NCBI GenBank assembly: GCA_934476515.1
Contig: CAKSNZ010000037.1
Span: forward strand, 1 to 17,206
Direction: 5' to 3'
Source of the DNA: an uncultured Ruminococcus sp.
GTDB lineage: Bacteria > Bacillota > Clostridia > Oscillospirales > Acutalibacteraceae
DNA length: 17,206 nucleotides
The first letter of the stretch is position 1. Each line of letters starts with the position of its first letter. Of the stretch, positions 16,205-17,206 are shown in pieces. The notes beneath the pieces are model-generated. The model saw only the letters and a program-made list of their open reading frames with translations, had not been told where the DNA came from and ran no database searches. Made by a program: the position numbers and the translations under genes.

Positions 16205-16268
16205 CTTAGTGATGCATTTATTTATTGATGCATTTACAAAGTGATATATTTACTTAGTAGCATATTTA
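16205..16268. repeat. Four imperfect 16-nt tandem units
   Basis: Four consecutive 16-nt units begin at 16205, 16221, 16237 and 16253. They follow a pattern near CTTAGTGATGCATTTA and differ at several places each. A fainter unit precedes them. They lie between the glyS stop and its terminator, so they would be in the 3' untranslated part of the glyS mRNA. Confidence 0.6.
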
Positions 16269-16299
16269 ATTTATTCATCAATCAATAAACTACTAATTT

Positions 16300-16330
16300 A
16301 AGGGAATGGTTAATACCATTCCCTTTTCTT
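16300..16330 (+). terminator. Terminator of glyS
   Basis: AAGGGAATGGT (16300-16310) and ACCATTCCCTT (16315-16325) form a perfect 11-bp stem with a TAAT loop, followed by TTCTTTT. It is about 150 nt after the stop, beyond the tandem units. Confidence 0.9.
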
Positions 16331-16423
16331 TTACTCTATAAATTTATTTTTTTAATTTTGTTTTTGCGTTAAGATAAATCAGTTTTTTAATTTTATTTGT
16401 ACTAATCTATAAATTACTTCTGC

Positions 16424-16861
16424 AAATTTGGGTTTGTAGGGCTAAATGCAAAGTGTTAAATTTCAGCAAATAAGGCTCCCTTGTGTAAAGGGAGCTGTCG
16501 CTCGTAAATTGGAAGAATGACAATTTACTCTTAAAGAGCGACTGAGGGATTGTTATGGTATATACTTTTTGCTATATCAATTTTATTCGATAGATATATA
16601 ATAGGTTTTGTTTTCCTATCTAAATTTTATCTATCTATTACTGCCTACTAGACAATCCCTCTGTCAGCTATCGCTGACATTTCCCTTTACACAAGGGAGA
16701 CTGGCGAATATGTACAAATTTAAGGTAACTACATAGGACAAAATTACAACAAACTTTTGGCTCACAGTCGTAGGGGCTTCACTACAAAAGTTTTTTATTC
16801 AAAAACTTTTGCATAAGTTCACATTAGCAAATCGAACTTCGCCTATGGCTCGTTTTCTTTG
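16424..16861. repeat. Right arm of long inverted repeat
   Basis: This is the inverted partner of 1-497 and is about 438 bp long. It lacks the 60-nt insertion of the left arm and probably shows the more original form. No open reading frame or ribosome site is seen. The outer end at 16861 corresponds to base 1 of the window, so whether the match goes further cannot be told. The inner end breaks off at an AAATTT run. Confidence 0.93.
16476..16699. mobile_element. MITE-like palindromic element, right copy
   Basis: A 224-bp unit has perfect 18-bp terminal inverted repeats: CTCCCTTGTGTAAAGGGA at 16476-16493 and its complement at 16682-16699. Inside, GAGGGATTGT and ACAATCCCTC lie inverted (16544-16553 and 16652-16661). 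A nested hairpin uses GTCGCTC/GAGCGAC outside and GTAAATTG/CAATTTAC inside (16497-16542). There is no transposase and no clear target-site duplication. The matching 1-497/16424-16861 repeat extends well beyond this unit on both sides, so the unit is nested in a larger duplicated segment. Confidence 0.6.
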
Positions 16862-17206
16862 ATGTTCACTTAATTGTTCGCCCGTTAAAAAGTGTGATAT
16901 CTATGGGGTTTTGTCCCGTTTACAGACTAAATATTTATAATATCTACATAGGACAAAATACCTTTATAAAGGTCGATTTGCTCGGTCCAACAGTGTTGGA
17001 CCCTACAACTGTAACTCATAATTCTTATTACATTTAATAGTTAAAAATAAAGGAAACTTTCATCTATGATTGATATTTTAAACAAGTTTAAAATATCAAC
17101 CACTCCTTCCGTCTTTGCATACGCAAAGCGGGACTTTGTCAATAATTTGATATAAAAAAAGTAAAAAAGAGGGGGATATTTCATTGTTAATCGGTGAGAA
17201 GTGACT
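16862..17206. other. Gene-free tail with repeat-derived hairpins
   Basis: No gene is supported here. The word CTACATAGGACAAAAT at 16944-16959 repeats 16729-16744 of the right arm. A hairpin GGTCCAAC/GTTGGACC lies at 16984-17002. A perfect palindrome of 14-bp arms lies at 17070-17099. A hairpin CTTTGC/GCAAAG lies at 17113-17128. A purine-rich GAGGGGG at 17169-17175 looks like a ribosome site, but the TTG eight bases on (17184) meets a stop after six codons. If a gene starts here, it begins beyond the window. Confidence 0.6.

Noticed and set aside
17066..17155. 29-codon plus-strand frame starting MIDILNKF
   Set aside because: It is made of a palindrome and a hairpin repeat, its AGGA is 11 nt away, and it resembles no known peptide.

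Overview
This window looks like chromosomal DNA of a low-GC Gram-positive anaerobe, most likely a gut Clostridia member of the Ruminococcus/Oscillospiraceae kind. The evidence is AT-rich DNA, strong AGGAG-type ribosome sites, TTGACA/TATAAT promoters, intrinsic terminators with long U-tracts, and the gene set: a SpoIIIE/FtsK translocase beside a TepA-like ClpP-fold protein, an alpha2-type glycyl-tRNA synthetase, QueH and CarD. The genus is inferred from style and gene content, not proven.

Layout. Positions 1-497 are one arm of a long inverted repeat and hold no gene. A minus-strand block of housekeeping genes follows, read right to left from a promoter near 8430: tepA-like serine protease, uppP, ftsK/spoIIIE and a YgiQ-type radical SAM gene, then tyrS, which appears to have its own promoter. 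Divergent from this block is a CNNM/CorC-type membrane protein with CBS domains (8525-9793). It converges on a CarD-family RNA polymerase regulator (9907-10401). A consensus promoter then drives a CAT-anticodon tRNA (10640-10716). This is followed by a GNAT acetyltransferase, a sodium/proline symporter, a frameshifted and internally deleted gene remnant (13047-13273), a minus-strand pair (HAD phosphatase and QueH) and glyS. From 16150 to the end (about 1.06 kb) there is no gene. That stretch holds the glyS terminator, a small 16-nt tandem repeat, the second inverted-repeat arm (16424-16861) and several hairpins.

How the genes work together. Most are core functions: translation (tyrS, glyS, tRNA, QueH for queuosine in tRNA), envelope and chromosome segregation (uppP, ftsK/spoIIIE, tepA), metabolite repair (HAD), transport (putP, CorC-like) and transcription control (CarD). 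I found no defence system, prophage, CRISPR array or biosynthetic cluster.

The most unusual structure is the pair of inverted arms, about 440-500 bp each, that brackets the gene-bearing 16 kb. They share an uninterrupted identical stretch of about 293 bp, and each contains a smaller MITE-like palindromic element. Both arms lie just beyond the 3' ends and terminators of outward-facing synthetase genes, so inversion between them would not break any gene. Three gene starts were moved from the longest possible start to an internal ATG with a better ribosome site (tyrS, tepA, HAD phosphatase).
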